In this document: piece after piece, positions 8,961 through 17,476 of the stretch
How positions within the stretch are numbered: the first letter of the stretch is position 1
How the letters are laid out: each line of letters opens with the position of its first letter
Notes under the pieces: model-generated
Database searches by the model: none
Seen by the model: only the letters and a program-made list of their open reading frames with translations
Told to the model about the DNA's origin: nothing
Assembly (NCBI GenBank): GCA_947258435.1
Contig: CAMYID010000018.1
Coordinates: 1 to 64,000 of the forward strand
Reading direction: 5' to 3'
Length of the DNA stretch: 64,000 nucleotides
Origin: an uncultured Alphaproteobacteria bacterium
Lineage (GTDB): Bacteria; Pseudomonadota; Alphaproteobacteria; UBA11222
Position numbers and translations under genes: made by a program

Positions 8961-10277
8961 ATGATGAGATTGAAAAAAGCGATCACGATTTCCCGCCTCG
9001 CCCTGGCTGGCGCACTGCTTTGGCTATGCCTTGCCGGACTGACCGGACCGGCTGCGGCTCAGGATATTCAGCGGATCGCGGCAGTCGTCAATGACGAGGT
9101 GATTTCCGGTTTCGATCTGGAGCAGCGCTTGGCGCTTATTGTCTCTTCCACCGGGGTCGATGCGTCGGGGGAAGCCGGTAAGAGATTGCGTCAGCAGGTG
9201 CTGCGCACCCTGATTGATGAGAAACTGCAACTGCAGGAAGCACGCGAGTTTGACGTCGTTCCCGATCCGCAGGAGGTGGAGGAGACCATTCAGTCGGTCG
9301 CCGAACAAAACCGGATGACGATCGAAGAGCTGGGTGAGACACTGGACAAGAGCGGGGTCAATCTCGATGCGCTCCGCCAGCAGATACGCGCTGAAATCGC
9401 CTGGAGCGATCTTGTGCGCCGCCGCTTCCTGTCGCGCATCGCACCCGGTGACGAACAAATCGATGCCGTAATGGCGCGGATGGAAGCCAATGCCGGGCGC
9501 CCCGAATTTCAGGTATCGGAGATCTTCCTCAGCGTCGAATCCCCCGATGATGAGGAAGAGGTCCGGCGCAGCGCCATGCGCCTTGTCGATCAGCTTCGCC
9601 GTGGCGCGGCATTTCGCGGTGTGGCGCGGCAGTTCAGTCAGGCCGCGACTGCCGCGGTCGGCGGTGATCTTGGCTGGGTACAGGAAGGCCAGCTCAGCGA
9701 GGAACTTGACCGCGCCCTCGGCAATCTGGCTATTGGCGATATTTCCGATCCGATCCGCACGGTTGGCGGCTATTACATTCTCAACCTGCAGGACCGGCGT
9801 ACCGCAACGGCAGGCGGGCTCAGTGGTGTTGTTATGGAAATGCGTCAGTTCATGGTCCCCTATACAAGCGGTATTCTGACACCCATCCCCAATCCGCAGC
9901 TCTCAGACGAACGGGTGGCCAACGCGGTGGCCCGGGCAACCGCGATCGCGGCAAATGTCGATAGCTGCACCGATGTCGAGGAATTACCCGAAAAACATGG
10001 CCGCGAGATTATGGCCGATGGCGGCTCAATCCTGCTGGCGGAAGTTCCGCCGCTGTTCCGCACAACAGCCCAGACGGCGGAACTGAATGTGCCGAGCGAG
10101 CCGATTTTGTCGCCCCAGGGCGCGCATGTGCTGATCATATGCGACCGCAGCATGCATGAATCGACCGTCCCCACCCGCGATGTGATTGAGGCGCGCCTTA
10201 ATCAGGAAACGCTGGCATTGCGGGCGCGACGTTATCTGCGGGATCTGCGCCGCGAGGCAGTGGTCGAATTCCGCTAG
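8961..10277 (+). CDS. surA: Periplasmic chaperone/peptidyl-prolyl isomerase SurA
   Basis: A 438-aa protein with a Sec signal peptide ending near GPAAAQD. The SurA N-terminal chaperone domain (RIAAVVNDEVISGFDLEQRLALI) follows, then a parvulin rotamase domain at about 170-275 (VSEIFLSVESPDDEEEVRRSA, with GGDLGWVQEGQL and DPIRTVGGYYIL), and a second degenerate region before the C-terminus. It escorts unfolded barrel proteins such as LptD across the periplasm, which fits its place directly after lptD (85 bp). Two ATG codons in tandem (8961, 8964) can serve as start. Confidence 0.9.
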   Translation: MMRLKKAITISRLALAGALLWLCLAGLTGPAAAQDIQRIAAVVNDEVISGFDLEQRLALIVSSTGVDASGEAGKRLRQQVLRTLIDEKLQLQEAREFDVVPDPQEVEETIQSVAEQNRMTIEELGETLDKSGVNLDALRQQIRAEIAWSDLVRRRFLSRIAPGDEQIDAVMARMEANAGRPEFQVSEIFLSVESPDDEEEVRRSAMRLVDQLRRGAAFRGVARQFSQAATAAVGGDLGWVQEGQLSEELDRALGNLAIGDISDPIRTVGGYYILNLQDRRTATAGGLSGVVMEMRQFMVPYTSGILTPIPNPQLSDERVANAVARATAIAANVDSCTDVEELPEKHGREIMADGGSILLAEVPPLFRTTAQTAELNVPSEPILSPQGAHVLIICDRSMHESTVPTRDVIEARLNQETLALRARRYLRDLRREAVVEFR

Positions 10278-10335
10278 GCCGGCGCGGGCGGGTGCATGCC
10301 CGGCAAACCCGCCACAGGAAACAGGACCCCTCTGC

Positions 10336-11355
10336 ATGGCAGAACTTCCGATCGCGGTGACAATGGGCGAACCTGCGGGGATTTCGGCGGAAATTACCGC
10401 CAAAGCCTGGGCCGCCCGGGGGCAATATGATCTGCCGCCCTTTTTTGTTGTCGGCGATCCGGCCTGGGCCGCGTCGGGAATGAGCGATCTGCCTGTCGCC
10501 GAAATCGCGCGACCGCGGGATTGCATCGGCGTGTTCGGCGAAGGACTTCCCGTATTGCCGCTGGCGCTTCACGACACACCACGACCTGGCGCTCCCTCCC
10601 CCGCCAATGCCCCCGCGACATTACTGTCAATTGATCGCGCCACAGCATTTGCACAGTCAGGGGATGTGGCTGCCATCGTCACAAATCCGATCCAGAAATC
10701 GGTACTCTATGACGCGGGTTTCAGCCATCCCGGACATACGGAATATCTTGCGCATCTGACCGGGGCAAAAACACCGCCAACGATGCTGCTGTCCTGCCCG
10801 GCTGACGGTGACAGGCCGGGGCTGCGTGTCGCACTCGTCACCATACATCTGCCGCTGTCGCAGGTCGCATCGCAGTTGACGATGGGCGGAATTACCGCCA
10901 CCGCGCGGGCGGTGGCGCAGGCATTGCGGCGTGATTTCGGCATTCCTGTCCCACGGCTTGCCGTGGCTGCCCTCAACCCACATGGCGGTGAGGCCGGTGC
11001 GCTGGGGCGGGAGGAAATGGACGTCATTGCCCCCGCTCTCGCCGGACTACGCGATGAGGGGATCAATGTTGCAGGGCCCCTGCCCGCCGATACCCTGTTC
11101 CATGCAGCCGCACGCAGACACCATGATTGCGTGATCTGCATGTATCACGATCAGGCACTGATCCCGCTCAAGACGATTGACTTTGCGCGCGGGGTGAATA
11201 TCACCCTTGGGCTCGATATCGTGCGAACCTCACCCGACCATGGGGTGGCGCTTGACATTGCGGGACAGGGACGCGCTGATCCGCAAAGCCTGATTACCGC
11301 GATCAATGCCGCGCGTGACATTGCCCGCTGCCGGGCCGCCTATGACGCGCGCTGA
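10336..11355 (+). CDS. pdxA: 4-hydroxythreonine-4-phosphate dehydrogenase
   Basis: A 339-aa NAD-dependent metalloenzyme of the DXP-dependent vitamin B6 pathway. Visible signatures are MGEPAGIS at the N-terminus, the metal-binding GHTEYLAHLTG segment, AALNPHGGEAG and the C-terminal MYHDQALIPLKTIDF...TSPDHGVALDIAG. The longer frame from 10186 overlaps surA and is rejected, because the ATG at 10336 follows a purine-rich site (AGGAAACAGGA) and matches the family N-terminus. It overlaps the next gene, rsmA, by 14 bases, so coupling is likely. Confidence 0.92.
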   Translation: MAELPIAVTMGEPAGISAEITAKAWAARGQYDLPPFFVVGDPAWAASGMSDLPVAEIARPRDCIGVFGEGLPVLPLALHDTPRPGAPSPANAPATLLSIDRATAFAQSGDVAAIVTNPIQKSVLYDAGFSHPGHTEYLAHLTGAKTPPTMLLSCPADGDRPGLRVALVTIHLPLSQVASQLTMGGITATARAVAQALRRDFGIPVPRLAVAALNPHGGEAGALGREEMDVIAPALAGLRDEGINVAGPLPADTLFHAAARRHHDCVICMYHDQALIPLKTIDFARGVNITLGLDIVRTSPDHGVALDIAGQGRADPQSLITAINAARDIARCRAAYDAR

Positions 11356-12199
11356 GCCCGAATTGCCGCCCCTGCGCGAGGTGATCGCAGCTTATGAATT
11401 GCGCGCGCGCAAGTCGCTTGGGCAGAATTTCCTCCTCGATCTCAATCTGACCGGCCGCATTGCCCGCGCCGCGGGGCCCTTGGCTGGCTACCGTGTGATC
11501 GAGATAGGCCCCGGGCCGGGCGGGCTGACCCGCGCGCTGCTCGCAGCCGGGGCGGAGACCGTCATCGCGATTGAAAAGGATACACGCTGTATTGCCGCAC
11601 TTGGTCCGCTTTCTGATGCCTATCGCGGGCGGCTTGATGTCATCCCGGGCGATGCCCTGACCTTCGATGTGGAAACGCTTGGCGGCAAGCCGACAAAGAT
11701 CATTGCAAACCTGCCTTATAATATCGCAACGCCGCTGTTGATCGGCTGGCTGAGTCCGAGGCAGTGGCCCCCCGCCTGGGACAGTCTGACACTGATGTTT
11801 CAGAAGGAAGTTGCGCAACGCATCATCGCCGAACCCGGTGGCAAAGCCTATGGCCGGCTGTCCGTGATCACCCAGTGGCGATGCGAGGCGGAGATTCTGT
11901 TCGATGTGCCGGCAGGGGCTTTCACCCCACCCCCCAAGGTCACCTCGGCAATTGTACAGATCACGCCGCGCGCAGCTCCCCTGGCCGAAATTGACCAGGC
12001 CGATCTGGAGCGGATAACGATGGCCGCCTTCGGCCAGCGGCGCAAAATGCTGCGGCGCAGCCTTTCCGGGCTGGATGTATCCGCCCCCGCGCTGATTGCC
12101 CTTGCGGGCCTTGATCCCACCGCGCGGGCGGAAGAAATTGACGTTGCGGGTTTCTGCGCGCTTGCAAAAGCCTATGCGGAGCTTCGTGAAACCGGCTAA
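11342..12199 (+). CDS. rsmA: 16S rRNA dimethyladenosine transferase RsmA (KsgA)
   Basis: A 285-aa SAM-dependent enzyme that dimethylates two adjacent adenines in the 3' helix of 16S rRNA. Motifs seen are KSLGQNFL, SAM-binding IEIGPGPGGLTRALL and the catalytic NLPYNIATPLL; the C-terminal FGQRRKMLRRSL is also typical. The chosen ATG (11342) lies inside the end of pdxA (14-base overlap), the common pdxA-ksgA arrangement. A frame extension to 11306 is less likely. Confidence 0.92.
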   Translation: MTRAEPELPPLREVIAAYELRARKSLGQNFLLDLNLTGRIARAAGPLAGYRVIEIGPGPGGLTRALLAAGAETVIAIEKDTRCIAALGPLSDAYRGRLDVIPGDALTFDVETLGGKPTKIIANLPYNIATPLLIGWLSPRQWPPAWDSLTLMFQKEVAQRIIAEPGGKAYGRLSVITQWRCEAEILFDVPAGAFTPPPKVTSAIVQITPRAAPLAEIDQADLERITMAAFGQRRKMLRRSLSGLDVSAPALIALAGLDPTARAEEIDVAGFCALAKAYAELRETG

Positions 12200-12296
12200 A
12201 CTGAACCATCTTAAGAAACTAAATGAGCAAGCGGCTGACCCTGCACGATCAGGTCCTTGCCCGCTTTGCCGAAAAATAAATACAGGGAGAATTTGC

Positions 12297-13142
12297 ATGG
12301 AGCCGAAACGGGTCGAATTTGCGGGGCATAACGGGCTTAAACTTGTGGCCGATTCCTATGGCACACCGGGCAATCAGCCGGTGCTGCTCGCCCATGGTGG
12401 CGGACAGACACGCCATGCCTGGGGCGGGGCGGCCAGAACGCTCGCTGAGCAGGGCTGGCATGCGGTTTCGCTCGATCTGCGCGGTCATGGCGACAGCGAA
12501 TGGTGCCCCGATGCCAATTACTCGATCGATGCCTATGCGGAAGATCTGCGCAAGATTGCTGCGACATTCGACAAGAAACCCGCCGCCGTGGGCGCTTCGC
12601 TCGGGGGCAGTTCATCCCTGATTGCCGAGGGGGAGCATCCTGAAAATGTTTTTGCGGCGATCGTGCTTGTGGATATCACCCCCCGGATCGAGGAAGAAGG
12701 GGTACAGAAGATCCGCGGCTTCATGCATGCCAATATGGAAGAAGGCTTCGGCAGCCTTGAGGAAGCGGCAGACGCCATCGCGAAATATCTGCCGCACCGG
12801 CCGCGGCCGAAAAACCTCGACGGGCTGAAGAAAAACCTCCGGCTGCGCGAAAATGGCCGCTATTACTGGCATTGGGACCCGAAATTCAGCACCGGACCCA
12901 GCCGCCCGCGCGATGCACGCCGGCCCGAGCGGATGGAAAATGCAGCGCGCAGCCTCGACATCCCGGCGCTGCTCGTGCGCGGCAAGATGAGTGACCTTGT
13001 CAGCGAGGAAGCCGCACAGGAATTTATGGAGATGGTGCCCCATGCCCAGTTCGTCGATGTATCGGATGCCGGCCATATGGTCGCGGGCGACAAGAACGAC
13101 GTGTTTGCGGATGCGGTCATCAGTTTTCTCAGCCGCCTTTGA
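12297..13142 (+). CDS. Alpha/beta-hydrolase
   Basis: A 281-aa cytosolic hydrolase with a complete fold. The oxyanion-side LLAHGGGQTRHAW is followed by the nucleophile elbow GASLGG (Ser near 101), a lid region, a late acid residue (MSDLVSEE) and the catalytic His in DAGHMVAGD. The ATG at 12297 has AGGGAGA at good spacing. The substrate is not evident. It starts a same-strand run that continues with a crotonase, a CoA transferase and a flavin oxidoreductase, so an esterase, lactonase or thioesterase step in a catabolic route is plausible. Confidence 0.8.
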   Translation: MEPKRVEFAGHNGLKLVADSYGTPGNQPVLLAHGGGQTRHAWGGAARTLAEQGWHAVSLDLRGHGDSEWCPDANYSIDAYAEDLRKIAATFDKKPAAVGASLGGSSSLIAEGEHPENVFAAIVLVDITPRIEEEGVQKIRGFMHANMEEGFGSLEEAADAIAKYLPHRPRPKNLDGLKKNLRLRENGRYYWHWDPKFSTGPSRPRDARRPERMENAARSLDIPALLVRGKMSDLVSEEAAQEFMEMVPHAQFVDVSDAGHMVAGDKNDVFADAVISFLSRL

Positions 13143-13258
13143 TTTACCGAACGCATTTGTGGACGCGCGCAAACGCCGGTCATCAGACACCGTATGCATG
13201 ACCGGATTACTCTCATGCGCCACCCGGCGCGAAACCAATCGACAGCAAGGAGGACATT

Positions 13259-14068
13259 ATGCCGCTCGATACAGAAAAATATCAAAGACTGAAATTCGAC
13301 TGGCCGGCCGAACGGGTCCTGCGGATCACCATTTCCCGCCCCGAACGGCTGAATGCGCTGGATGAGATCGGGCATCGGGAGATTTCCTATATCTGGCCCG
13401 AAATCGACAGCGATCCGCGGATCAACGCGGTCATCCTGACCGGCGAAGGGAAAGCTTTTTCCGCCGGCGGCGATTTCGAAATGATCGAGGAGATCGTCAC
13501 CGACTATCACAAAATGATGGCGGTGTGGAAAGAAGCACGCGATCTTGTTTACAACATCATCAACTGCAACAAGCCGATCATCTCGGCGATCACCGGCCCC
13601 GCCGTGGGCGCGGGGCTGGTCGCGGCGTTGCTGTCCGATATTTCGATCGTGACGAAGAAGGCCAAGATCGTTGATGGGCACACCCGTCTTGGTGTCGCTG
13701 CGGGCGATCATGCGGCGATCGTCTGGCCGCTTTTGTGCGGGCTTGCAAAGTCGAAATATTATCTCATGACCTGCGAGTCGCTTGACGGGGAGGAGGCGGA
13801 ACGGATCGGCCTGGTCTCCAAATGCGTCGCGGAAGACGCGTTGCAGGATGAAGCATTGCGGGTGGCTTCCAACCTCGCTTCGGGGGCACAGGGGGCCATC
13901 CGCTTCACCAAATATGCGCTCAATAACTGGCTGCGTCAGGCGGGGCCGATCTTCGATGCCTCCACCGCCTATGAGATGCTTGGCTTCGCGGGACCCGACG
14001 CAAAGGAAGGCGTTGCCTCACACCGGGAAAAACGCCCACCGGTTTTTAACCCCGATTGCAACGTCTAG
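13259..14068 (+). CDS. Enoyl-CoA hydratase/isomerase (crotonase) family protein
   Basis: A 269-aa crotonase-fold protein with an ideal ribosome site (AAGGAGG, 5 nt before ATG). The first oxyanion-hole strand is AFSAGGDFEMI, and the second is GPAVGAGLVAALLSDISIV. Where hydratases place catalytic acids, this protein has DGHTRLGVAAGDHAAIVW, so hydratase chemistry cannot be assumed; isomerase, hydrolase or decarboxylase activities exist in the same fold. It lies 116 bp after the alpha/beta-hydrolase and upstream of a CaiB/BaiF transferase, which suggests an acyl-CoA substrate. Confidence 0.83.
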   Translation: MPLDTEKYQRLKFDWPAERVLRITISRPERLNALDEIGHREISYIWPEIDSDPRINAVILTGEGKAFSAGGDFEMIEEIVTDYHKMMAVWKEARDLVYNIINCNKPIISAITGPAVGAGLVAALLSDISIVTKKAKIVDGHTRLGVAAGDHAAIVWPLLCGLAKSKYYLMTCESLDGEEAERIGLVSKCVAEDALQDEALRVASNLASGAQGAIRFTKYALNNWLRQAGPIFDASTAYEMLGFAGPDAKEGVASHREKRPPVFNPDCNV

Positions 14069-14150
14069 TCAGCTTTCGGGCCGTCTCAGGACAAACCAGC
14101 CAATCGCGCCGGGCGTATTTCTGCGCCCGGCCGGTACAGGAAGATGATCA

Positions 14151-14585
14151 ATGAGCAAGACTGACCGGGAAAATGGCGGCTGCTTGTGCGGCGCTGTCCG
14201 ATTTGACGTTAACGTGCCGGAAAAGCAATTCGCCATCTGCCACTGCGGCATGTGCCGTAGATGGAGCGCAGGCCCGTTCATGAGTGTGCACTGCTCAGGC
14301 AAGGAAGCACATATTTCTCGGGATACCGGCCTGTGCTGGTATCGCGGTTCTGAATGGGCCGAGCGGGGCTTCTGCAGCAAGTGCGGTACCACCCTGTTCT
14401 GGCGACTGGCGGAAACACCCGAAGAAATGCTGATCGTATCTGTCGAGGCATTCGACAATGCCGACCAATTCAGGCTGGCCGAACATATCTATGTCGATGC
14501 ACAACCTGAGCGTTATGCATTCGCTGATAACTGTCCGCGGCTGACCGAGGCAGAGGTGCTTGCCCAGTTCCAGCAGGAAAGCTGA
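14151..14585 (+). CDS. GFA family (CENP-V/GFA domain) zinc protein
   Basis: A 144-aa protein with the cysteine set of the GFA fold: CLCG near the N-terminus, CHCGMC about 20 residues later and CSKCGT near residue 84. These ligands bind structural and catalytic zinc. The family name comes from glutathione-dependent formaldehyde-activating enzyme, but most members have unproved activity. AGGA lies 10 nt before the ATG. The gene sits in the possible catabolic run between the crotonase and the CoA transferase. Confidence 0.85.
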   Translation: MSKTDRENGGCLCGAVRFDVNVPEKQFAICHCGMCRRWSAGPFMSVHCSGKEAHISRDTGLCWYRGSEWAERGFCSKCGTTLFWRLAETPEEMLIVSVEAFDNADQFRLAEHIYVDAQPERYAFADNCPRLTEAEVLAQFQQES

Positions 14586-14691
14586 ATTATCGTGAACCCG
14601 GGACAACCGGGCCACGGCATATATCGACACATCCCCTGCCTGACGGCTATTCTTTGCAAAAGCCGGAAATTCAGCAGGAAAGGGAGATGCC

Positions 14692-15891
14692 ATGCTCGAA
14701 GGGGTAAAGGTCGTCGAAATGGCGACATATGTGGCCGCGCCATCAGCCGGCGGCATCATGTGCGACTGGGGTGCCGATGTCATCAAGGTGGAGGCCCCGC
14801 GCGGGGACCCGTGGCGGGTCTTTCCCACCCCGACAAAGGGGGAGGATCTGGGCAATCCGCTATTCGACCTCGATAATCGCGGCAAACGCGCCATCACGCT
14901 CGATACGTCAAAGCCCGAGGGGATTGCCGCACTTAAGAAGCTGATCGCCGAGGCAGATGTCTTTATCACCAACACGCGGCCCGGCGCTTTGGAACGGGCG
15001 GGCCTGGATTATGAAAGCCTGAAACGCGAAAATCCCCGACTGATTTATTCGAGTGTGTCAGGCTATGGCATTGTGGGTGAGGAACGCGACCGCCCCGGCT
15101 TCGACATGGCCGCCTTCTGGTCGCGCGCAGGTGCCTGCAACATCATGACACCGGGCGGCGCCGCGCCCTTCCCCCTGCGCACAGCAGCCGGCGACCATGT
15201 CACCGGGCTGTCGACGCTGGGCGGTATTATGGGTGCACTGTACGAGCGGGAGAAGACGGGTAAGGGCCGGCTGGTCGAAACCTCCCTGCTACGCACCGGC
15301 ATATATATGATGAGCTCGGACTATGCGATCCAGCTACGTTTCGGCAAGCTTGCCGCGACCCCGCCGCGCGAACGGGCGGCAACGCCGCTCACCAATTTTT
15401 TCCAGACCGCCGACGGGCAGTGGTTCTGCTATCTGCCGCGCCAGACCGAAGCGGACTGGATCGAACTTGCCCATGCGATCGGGCTTGAGGCTTATGCGCA
15501 GGATGAGCGCTTCGCGACGAAACTCAGCCGGCGCAAGAATTCGGTTGAACTGGTTGCACTGCTCGATGAAACCTTTGCACAGAAGACACTTGCTGAATGG
15601 GGAGCAATTCTGGATGCTGCCGATCTTGTCTGGGCACCGGTTCAGACAAGCGCACAAGTCGTCGAAGACCCGCAAGCGGAGGCAGCCGGCGCCTTTGTCG
15701 AGGTCACCCGCGACAATGGGCAGGTCTATAAATCGGTGGCCACACCGGTCCGCTTCCATGACGGGGAGGATGCCCGTCCGCGCGGCGATACACCGGGTTT
15801 CGGGCAGCATACACATGAGGTCCTTGCCGAACTTGGCTATAGTGAAGACGAACTTGCCGCACTGGCTGAAAAGGGTGTCATCAACGCATAA
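14692..15891 (+). CDS. CaiB/BaiF family CoA-transferase (class III)
   Basis: A 399-aa protein with the class III CoA-transferase fold. Typical N-terminal phrases are VVEMATYVAAPSAGGIMCDWGADVIKVEAP and DLDNRGKRAITLD. The Asp that forms the acyl-enzyme anhydride in the family probably lies in DRPGFDMAAFWSRAG. Such enzymes move CoA between carboxylic acids. The start has AAAGGGAGA at good distance. It is followed 59 bp later by a luciferase-like oxidoreductase on the same strand. Its specific acid partners cannot be read from sequence. Confidence 0.87.
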   Translation: MLEGVKVVEMATYVAAPSAGGIMCDWGADVIKVEAPRGDPWRVFPTPTKGEDLGNPLFDLDNRGKRAITLDTSKPEGIAALKKLIAEADVFITNTRPGALERAGLDYESLKRENPRLIYSSVSGYGIVGEERDRPGFDMAAFWSRAGACNIMTPGGAAPFPLRTAAGDHVTGLSTLGGIMGALYEREKTGKGRLVETSLLRTGIYMMSSDYAIQLRFGKLAATPPRERAATPLTNFFQTADGQWFCYLPRQTEADWIELAHAIGLEAYAQDERFATKLSRRKNSVELVALLDETFAQKTLAEWGAILDAADLVWAPVQTSAQVVEDPQAEAAGAFVEVTRDNGQVYKSVATPVRFHDGEDARPRGDTPGFGQHTHEVLAELGYSEDELAALAEKGVINA

Positions 15892-15950
15892 ACCCACAAT
15901 CAACGCCCCCGGCCAACAAGGGGCGATCATCAGGAAATGGGAGAAGAAAC

Positions 15951-17045
15951 ATGCATGTTGGAATGGCCGCAATATTCCAGAATACCGACAAACACACTAC
16001 CGATCGGGAAGTTTACAAGAACGATCTGCGCTTTGCCTGCATGGCTGAACCGCTTGGCTTTGATTCGGTGTGGGGGGTGGAACATCACTTCACCGACTAC
16101 ACCATGTGTCCCGATGTCTTTCAGTTCCTGTCCTACATGGCCGGCAGGACGGAGAAGATTCAGATCGGCTCGATGGTCTGCGTACTGCCCTGGCACGATC
16201 CGTTGCGCGTGGCTGAGGAGATTTCACAGCTCGACCATCTGAGCGATGGACGGCTTATCCTGGGGATCGGGCGTGGCGCGGGCAAGGTGGAATTTGACGG
16301 CTTCCGCCAGTCGATGGAAGACAGCCGGCCGCGCTTTGTCGAATATGCCGAGATGGTGCTTGAAGGGCTTGAGGCGGGCTATTGCGAATATGACGGCAAA
16401 TTCGCACAGCAGCCGCGCGTGCCCATTCGCCCCGAACCGTTCAAGAGCTTCAAGGGCCGCACCTTTGCGGCCGCGGTTTCCCCCGAATCGGTGCCTATCA
16501 TGGCAAAGCTTGGGGTCGGGTTGCTGATCATCCCGCAAAAGCCCTGGGAACATGTGGAAAAGGAAGTCGGTGAATATCGCAAGCAGTTCATCAATATCCA
16601 TGGCCATGACGCTCCGCCGCCGATTGTGGCGGGCTGGACCTTCTGCGACAAGGATGAGGACCGCGCACGCGAGATGGCGGAAAAATATATTGGCGGCTAC
16701 TGGCAGACCGTGCTCGACCATTACCAGTTCCACGGCGATCATCTGAAGGGCATGAAGGGCTATGAATATTATGGCGGCATGTCGGATAATATCTCCCGAC
16801 ACGGCAAACAGGGCGCCATTGATTTCTTTATGGAACTGCAAATCTGGGGCACGCCCGAGCAATGCTACAACCGCATCGTGGACAATGCGAACCGGCTGGG
16901 CTCGGACGCCTTTTCCGGCGTTTTCTCCTATGCCGGCATGCCCTGGGACATGGCGGAGGCGAATATGAACCTGTTCGCCAAGGAAGTCATGCCGGAGCTG
17001 AAAAGGCTTGCCCCCGTATCGGAACGGATCAAAGTCGCAAGCTGA
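15951..17045 (+). CDS. LLM class flavin-dependent oxidoreductase
   Basis: A 364-aa protein of the bacterial luciferase-like monooxygenase superfamily (TIM barrel using reduced FMN or F420). Recognisable are the N-terminal AAIFQNTDKH, FDSVWGVEHHFTDYTMCPDVFQFLSYMAGRTEKIQIGS-type strand and turn (residues about 36-75), and LGIGRGAGKVEFDGF. A purine-rich AGGAAATGGGAGA precedes the ATG. It ends the gene run that began at 12297, and a 9-bp GC hairpin follows at 17107. The substrate is unknown. Confidence 0.86.
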   Translation: MHVGMAAIFQNTDKHTTDREVYKNDLRFACMAEPLGFDSVWGVEHHFTDYTMCPDVFQFLSYMAGRTEKIQIGSMVCVLPWHDPLRVAEEISQLDHLSDGRLILGIGRGAGKVEFDGFRQSMEDSRPRFVEYAEMVLEGLEAGYCEYDGKFAQQPRVPIRPEPFKSFKGRTFAAAVSPESVPIMAKLGVGLLIIPQKPWEHVEKEVGEYRKQFINIHGHDAPPPIVAGWTFCDKDEDRAREMAEKYIGGYWQTVLDHYQFHGDHLKGMKGYEYYGGMSDNISRHGKQGAIDFFMELQIWGTPEQCYNRIVDNANRLGSDAFSGVFSYAGMPWDMAEANMNLFAKEVMPELKRLAPVSERIKVAS

Positions 17046-17106
17046 CCGTTCTGAGCGCCCTTCCCGGGACTCACAGTCGCGGCGCAATGCGCCGACATCC
17101 CGCAAA

Positions 17107-17130
17107 CCCCGGCCCAAAAGCGGGCCGGGG
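17107..17130 (+). terminator. Hairpin after the oxidoreductase gene (possible terminator without T-run)
   Basis: CCCCGGCCC (17107-17115) pairs perfectly with GGGCCGGGG (17122-17130) around AAAAGC. The stem is strong, but no run of T follows, so termination would be rho-aided or the hairpin only stabilises the 3' end. Confidence 0.5.
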
Positions 17131-17385
17131 GCATATCAGCGCCCGAAACTATTCCCCACCGCTTCATCGGCCCCCCCGCCTCTCTATTGACAAGGTGGCA
17201 TGATAATACGCCTTGCTGATCACAGCGTTTGCAGATTAGTGTATTAAATAGTCATATTTGAGTATAAAACAGACGGATTATACAGGAATTCAGGTTAGTG
17301 GTGGCTTTTATGCGCGCTATGCGGGTTGCGTCCATGGGTCAGGCACTCTTTGCAGAAGATTTCCTGCACCGCCTGTGGGAGGGGA

Positions 17386-17404
17386 CTAACGTTATATTCG
17401 TTAG
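17386..17404 (+). promoter_or_regulatory. Inverted repeat, possible operator
   Basis: CTAACG and CGTTAG are exact reverse complements separated by the 7 bases TTATATT. The element lies 72 bp before the start of the TolB-like gene and downstream of the AT-rich block. Binding by a dimeric regulator is an inference only. Confidence 0.3.
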
Positions 17405-17476
17405 ATACGGTTAAATTCGCGTGCCTGGCTGTGGAAGCAGCACAGCAACGGCGACGCGGAAAAACAGAGGGCAAAA

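Larger units (their letters stand above)
17046..17476. other. 431-bp intergenic region with hairpin, AT-rich stretch and inverted repeat
   Basis: No convincing gene is seen. A GC hairpin (17107-17130) lies near the upstream gene. The stretch about 17195-17290 is clearly AT-rich against a GC-rich background and contains TATAAA at 17263-17268, a possible -10 element without a good -35 match. An inverted repeat CTAACG-N7-CGTTAG occurs at 17386-17404. A 34-codon frame at 17310-17414 exists but has no support. This is probably the promoter and leader of the propeller gene at 17477. Confidence 0.55.

Noticed and set aside
12223-12279. 18-codon ORF (MSKRLTLHDQVLARFAEK) between rsmA and the hydrolase
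   Set aside because: It is open and ends 17 bp before the next start, but has no ribosome site or overlap and no known match. Chance is likely, although a decayed N-terminus of a lost gene cannot be excluded.
11303-12298. 331-codon minus-strand frame over rsmA
   Set aside because: Antisense shadow of rsmA; composition biased and no motif.
17310-17414. 34-codon ORF in the leader of the propeller gene
   Set aside because: No good ribosome site and no homology; it overlaps the inverted repeat.
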